Source: Ilex aquifolium
Taxonomy: Eukaryota; Streptophyta; Magnoliopsida; Aquifoliales; Aquifoliaceae
Reading direction: 5' to 3'
Assembly (NCBI GenBank): GCA_951799425.1
Contig: OX637409.1
Location: forward strand, 16,533,460 to 16,597,459
Length of the DNA: 64,000 nucleotides
The translations under genes and the position numbers were made by a program. This document shows positions 59,215 to 64,000 of this stretch, one piece after another. A model generated the notes under the pieces. It searched no databases and was not told where the DNA came from. It saw nothing but the letters and a program-made list of their open reading frames with translations. Each line of letters opens with the position of its first letter. The stretch's first letter is position 1.

Positions 59215-59241
59215 ATTTTTAAAAAATTTAGGAGGCCCCTA
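58717..59241. mobile_element. hAT-like non-autonomous element 2 (525 bp)
   Basis: It begins CAGGGCAGAACCAAAAAATTT-like sequence and ends so that the minus strand reads TAGGGGCCTCCTAAATTT. It is flanked by a perfect 8-bp duplication CTGGTGTG (58709-58716 and 59242-59249). It is nearly the same length as hAT-like element 1 and shares CAGGG-type ends. It contains the long (TA)n run. No coding capacity. Confidence 0.75.
59162..59218. repeat. (AT)n microsatellite
   Basis: About 28 uninterrupted AT dinucleotides inside hAT-like element 2. The length is likely to vary between individuals and to be error-prone in assembly. Confidence 0.95.
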
Positions 59242-59249
59242 CTGGTGTG

Positions 59250-60950
59250 AATTCTATTTGGTTCATGTGTGTTTTAGGTGAAATGTCTGGTGGGTAATGA
59301 GTGGCTATAGATATTTAGAGGGACTAATTTGTGCACTTGCGTGACGCGCATTGACTATCTTAAATTATATTTCATGTATGTAATAAGTTCATATATATTA
59401 TTAATGTAACATCAAAAATAATATTAAAGCCCATAACAAAATAGGAAAAAATGGAAAAGTATTATAAAAAAATGAATATATAATATCAAGAAAGCTTCAA
59501 AAATTCCTTAAGAATCAATCAATCAAGTTACAAAATCTACATTCGTATCTATTCAATCCACATTACATAAAAGAAAAAAGATAGAATGATCAAAAATAAA
59601 GAACTCATAACATAGTGACGCATTCAAAATGCCCAATAACAACTCTTAGTCCAAATGTCTCTAACCATTAAACTACCAATTACTACTCATCCAAGTATCC
59701 AACCTTACTTTCTCGAGAAAAAAAAAGTATCCAACCTTAATCCTCCCAGAACCTGTAGTAATGTTTGACAAAACAAACAAAATTTCTAGAAAAAAAAAAA
59801 CTCATGTTGGATTCAATTGAACATATAGCAAATGGAATCAAACATAGAGAAGCTAATAGGCACCAAATCCATTACCTATAACCAGATTACAAAAAGGGGG
59901 ATTGGTTAGATAAATGTCCATGAAGTATTTTATTCAATTCCATCATTGATGGAGTTGTAACAACAACATGAAGCTGGTATGGTGGTGCCCACATTGAAAG
60001 CATTCACCATAATAATCCATAATTGATCCTTCCATGTGGAGATAAAGAAGGTGTATCAATATTTATCGAATTAGCCAATCATATATGGTTAAGTACATCT
60101 TTGTAGAAAAAGTCCAACCAAGAATCTACAATGCCAATCTTTGATATTGACCAGATCTTGAACAAATTTGTCAAGATGTTAAATACATCACAGTAAATGA
60201 AAGAGTACACAAACTTTGAGACCTTAACTTTGTGAGGTAATATCTTAAAATGCAAGACATATATGCAGAAGTGTGACAGAGTCATAAGAGTCATAGAAGG
60301 TGTTCCAGTCCTTTTATATTTTATTGAACAATGAACAACAGTTTTTTGTTGGGCAATAATTGAGTTCATGTCTAGTGCCACTTTCCCAATTCCAGAACTA
60401 AGACATTATGAGATCGAAGAGAAAGCCCAATAAACAATTCCATTTCCTTCCACAAACAAACAACAAATAGAGCTAAGTTTAAGAACACCTTCTTTTGCCA
60501 CGTCTCTACCCATAAATGATCTAAGGCAACACAAAAAGCATACAAGTCAAGTCTTTTACCACCCTAAAAATTCAATCTTCCATTTTATTAACAAGTTTAC
60601 ACCAAAACCCATCTCCCATTGATCCTAAAATCATATAATCTATTGGAAGGCATACCTTAGATCCCAAAAATTGTGGTAACAATCTACACATTTTGTTTTG
60701 GTTAAACCTCAACAGTCGAGGGTGCAATTTTATTAATCATTTAAAAAATTACACCTAGTATGAGGGACATAATGAGCCTTACCCCTCAAATGCATTTTAA
60801 GCTACATCATTTTAAAAACAAAAATGCATACAATTCATAAAATAAGAAAATTAAACAATAAAAAAGAAAACATCCAAGCATCTTTTTGAGGTCCTTGTGA
60901 ACATCCCAAATGGAGTTGAATTCTTATTCAATTGGGAAGTTCATATCACC
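59250..60950. other. AT-rich intergenic stretch, no gene recognised
   Basis: Several open frames of up to 100 codons exist (for example minus strand 60079-60381), but none carries a motif I recognise. I saw no paired repeat ends. Part of it may belong to whatever brought the RNase H-type fragment at 60960-61290. Confidence 0.5.
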
Positions 60951-60959
60951 AACTTTTGA

Positions 60960-61290
60960 GAACCTTAGATGGATTTACGCAGTTTTAAAAAACCAAGGAA
61001 ATCTTGGAGAAGTTGTTGACCTGTTAAAAAATTTGTCACTGTGTTCCCTTCTCGATAAATATTTGTCATCACAAAATTTAAACCATGAAGGAGTCTTTGA
61101 AACCTAACCCATATATACCATATCTTCCAGCTACGCTTACATTGGCTATTAAACATATCAACCATCAACAAAAATTTTAGACTCAGATTCCATAATAAAA
61201 TTCCCCTTACTGGCACCATCCACATTTAATTTGAGACAGCCCACAGGTGGAGGAGACCATCTAATCCATTTTCTGTTATATTGCACTCTT
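60960..61290 (-). pseudogene. RNase H-domain relic of non-LTR (LINE) type
   Basis: On the minus strand, near 61285-61180, a frame reads 'RWSPPPVGCLKLNVDGASKG', the hallmark start of the plant RVT_3 RNase H domain. After a frame break the later motif 'NIYREGNTVTNFLTGQQLL' (61060-60990) appears. The middle of the domain is shortened and frames are interrupted. It lies on the same strand as, and about 330 bp downstream of, the last UGPase exon, so it may have inserted into the former UGPase intron. Confidence 0.7.
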
Positions 61291-61619
61291 TGGATGTTAA
61301 GACTACTCATCAGTAATTCCTCTTGGAAATCACCTTTTATGTCGGGGTAAATTTAAAACGCATTCCTCAGTGCATCACATAAAATAACCAATCCAAATAG
61401 TGATTTCTCAGATCACCAGCTCAAGTATTTACGTGATAATTTAGCACCAGTAAAAAGGTGTAGAATCGCCAAAAATAGAAGTTTAAATTAGGAAATCAGA
61501 CTTAATAAATTTTGATAACTTTAATGAGCAAGATATGATAAGAGTCATAGGATATTCTTTTGCATCTCAGTTATATGAGACAAAATCACGAAATATGTTG
61601 AAAACAACCAAATGCATAC

Positions 61620-62673
<1,054 letters not shown>

Positions 62674-63060
62674 TGGAAACTAACAAGGGAGGAGGCTTTC
62701 GGCAATGGGAACAAACATGGTGTAGGAAGGGAGCAGAAGAAAAATGCAGAACCTGGTAAAGAACAACACCTCTAGGTCGTAATTATTCAGCTCCCCATTC
62801 ATAACTGATGTAGCCATTACTGCGATTAATGTGTGGAATTTGTACAGCCGAAAGTGGAGAGATGAAGGTGGAGACCTTCAGGCCAAAAGAGAGGGAGATG
62901 AAGGGGTGTAGTGTGCATTATCTTCTGATGTCAAAGAGAGAGATGAAGGGCCGATGTCTGTGAGATTAAGGCAGAGGAGTTAGTGAGAGAGACGAAGGGG
63001 CACCAGTGTCTGAGATTTAGGCGAAGCGTTAGATTTACTAATGGAGTTAGATTTAGGAGA
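62674..63060 (-). other. Former 5' leader and promoter of the UGPase pseudogene
   Basis: The stretch upstream of the UGPase start codon is rich in GA on the plus strand ('gagagagatgaaggg', 'agtgagagagacgaaggggc'), which is CT-rich in transcript sense, as plant 5' leaders often are. A plus-strand open frame at 62587-62775 overlaps the first exon in antisense and is taken as a by-product. No intact promoter element is claimed. Confidence 0.4.
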
Positions 63061-63127
63061 ATTAATTACATTCTTAGGGGCAAAAAAAGGAATTCAAAAG
63101 TTTTGATATTAGTTAATATATATCTAC

Positions 63128-64000
63128 ACTAAGAGCATCTCCAACCTTAATTCAAATCTAGACTCAAATTTAAATTTGTGTCAAAATGATCCAAAAAACT
63201 TCTCCTACCTTGGACTCAAACTTATACCAAATCAAGGCAAAACTTATTCTGGACCCAAATAAAAGTATATTTAAATTCTATACCAAATTTCTAACGATAA
63301 CTTTTTTAATTTATCCAAAACTAAAAGACTCTTCGATGACATGTTCTCTGCCTCTTCTTGCCTTTCTCTACTACGCTGCTTCAATCGTCAACCACCACTG
63401 AAACTTTCACAAATCATTTGAAGGTTAGTAGGTAAGTTTTTTCTTGTTTATCTTCCATGTTCTTAGATTTTTTGCATTTTTCAAAACCCTAATCTCACCT
63501 ATCTTTCATACTATATAAACCCTAAGTCTACTCATCAAATTTTTCTTTGATTTTTTTGAGTTAAACACTATTAGTAGTACAATTTCAAGCCACCGATTCT
63601 TCCTGAAATTTTATGCCTTCGCCACCCACAAATTTCAAAAATTCATCATTTTATTTCTTCAATCTTCTATTTTTGTTAATAACGTATGTTTTTGTGTTCT
63701 TCAGACCAGGCCCATGTCAAAATAGTTATATTTTTTTTTCTTTTTCTTTATCTGGATTTATAAAAAATGGTAAGGGATTAGAACAATTTTAGAATTCTTG
63801 GGTGGTGTCTTTAATTTCCATGTAGTGTTGTATACATATTCAATTTTTTTTGAATTACCCATTTGTGGAGAGATGAAAGTTTCATTTGTTTTATCAAATA
63901 TTATGATTTGAATGACATAAAAAAATGAGTTTTGGAACAATAAAGAAATTTTTTTAAAAGATTTGAGTAGATATTTGAGCTTGCCCATTGGAGTACTCTA
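63128..64000. mobile_element. Probable non-autonomous inverted-repeat element reaching the window end
   Basis: The left end reads 'ctaagagcatctccaacctt', a terminus seen in many plant MITE-like elements. The last bases of the window, read on the minus strand, start 'tagagtactccaatgggcaa'. Inner arms also pair loosely ('agactcaaatttaaat' near 63160 with 'ctcaaatatctactcaaat' on the minus strand near 63970). The target duplication on the right would lie outside the window. Between them are AT-rich sequence and no supported gene. Confidence 0.5.

Noticed and set aside
60079-60381. 100-codon minus-strand frame
   Set aside because: I could not relate it to UGPase, RNase H or any other family; it has no supporting context.

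Overview
This is a nuclear chromosome segment of a flowering plant, very probably a eudicot. The evidence is nested Ty3/gypsy elements of plant-only lineages (Athila, Tat, Tekay-type chromovirus), an endogenous caulimovirid-like copy, Mutator- and hAT-type non-autonomous DNA transposons, and one intact plant L-type lectin receptor kinase gene. I cannot name the species. No bacterial-type operon, CRISPR array, rRNA or tRNA gene was seen. Most of the window is repeat fossils. The host's own coding content is one intact gene (50.07-52.12 kb, minus strand), a truncated duplicate of its 5' end, and an intron-bearing pseudogene fragment of UTP-glucose-1-phosphate uridylyltransferase (61.62-62.67 kb, minus strand).

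Layout. 0-1.6 kb: an Athila-like LTR scrap and the 3' end plus 546-bp LTR of a gypsy element. 4.08-7.06 kb: a solo LTR with a perfect target duplication. 7.19-9.24 kb: block A of a duplicated host segment, interrupted by a Mutator-like element. 9.6-11.44 kb: a Tat-like LTR and internal remnant. 11.45-23.53 kb: an Athila element on the minus strand. 23.65-23.99 kb: a relic of a lectin-kinase upstream flank. 24.10-29.79 kb: a Tat element on the minus strand with an antisense extra gene. 29.80-36.55 kb and 44.28-44.48 kb: a caulimovirid fossil, split by a very young 7.7-kb chromovirus-derived element (36.55-44.28 kb). 44.49-45.18 kb: AT-rich repeats. 45.69-48.21 kb: block B, interrupted by a different Mutator-like element (a Pack-MULE). 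50.07-54.17 kb: the lectin receptor kinase, its upstream region and a 978-bp tandem duplication. 54.7-59.2 kb: two hAT-like elements flanking a miniature LTR element. 60.9-62.7 kb: an RNase H-type relic and the UGPase pseudogene. 63.13-64.0 kb: one more inverted-repeat element.

How it fits together. Blocks A (7.19-9.24 kb) and B (45.69-48.21 kb) are paralogues. The short relic at 23.65-23.99 kb matches the flank at 53.84-54.17 kb. The simplest reading is that about 8.5 kb around a lectin receptor kinase was duplicated in direct orientation. One copy kept the gene; in the other, the interval that should hold it is now occupied by retrotransposons. Each copy took its own Mutator-like insertion and the other copy shows the empty site. 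The nesting Tat, then caulimovirid, then chromovirus gives a relative age order, with the chromovirus insertion youngest because its two 2540-bp LTRs differ at only about four sites by eye. I found no convincing wholly new system. The most unusual items are the reciprocal empty-site duplication, the near-identical-LTR element that lacks a reverse transcriptase, the clustered palindrome in the Athila LTR, and the newly recognised UGPase relic.
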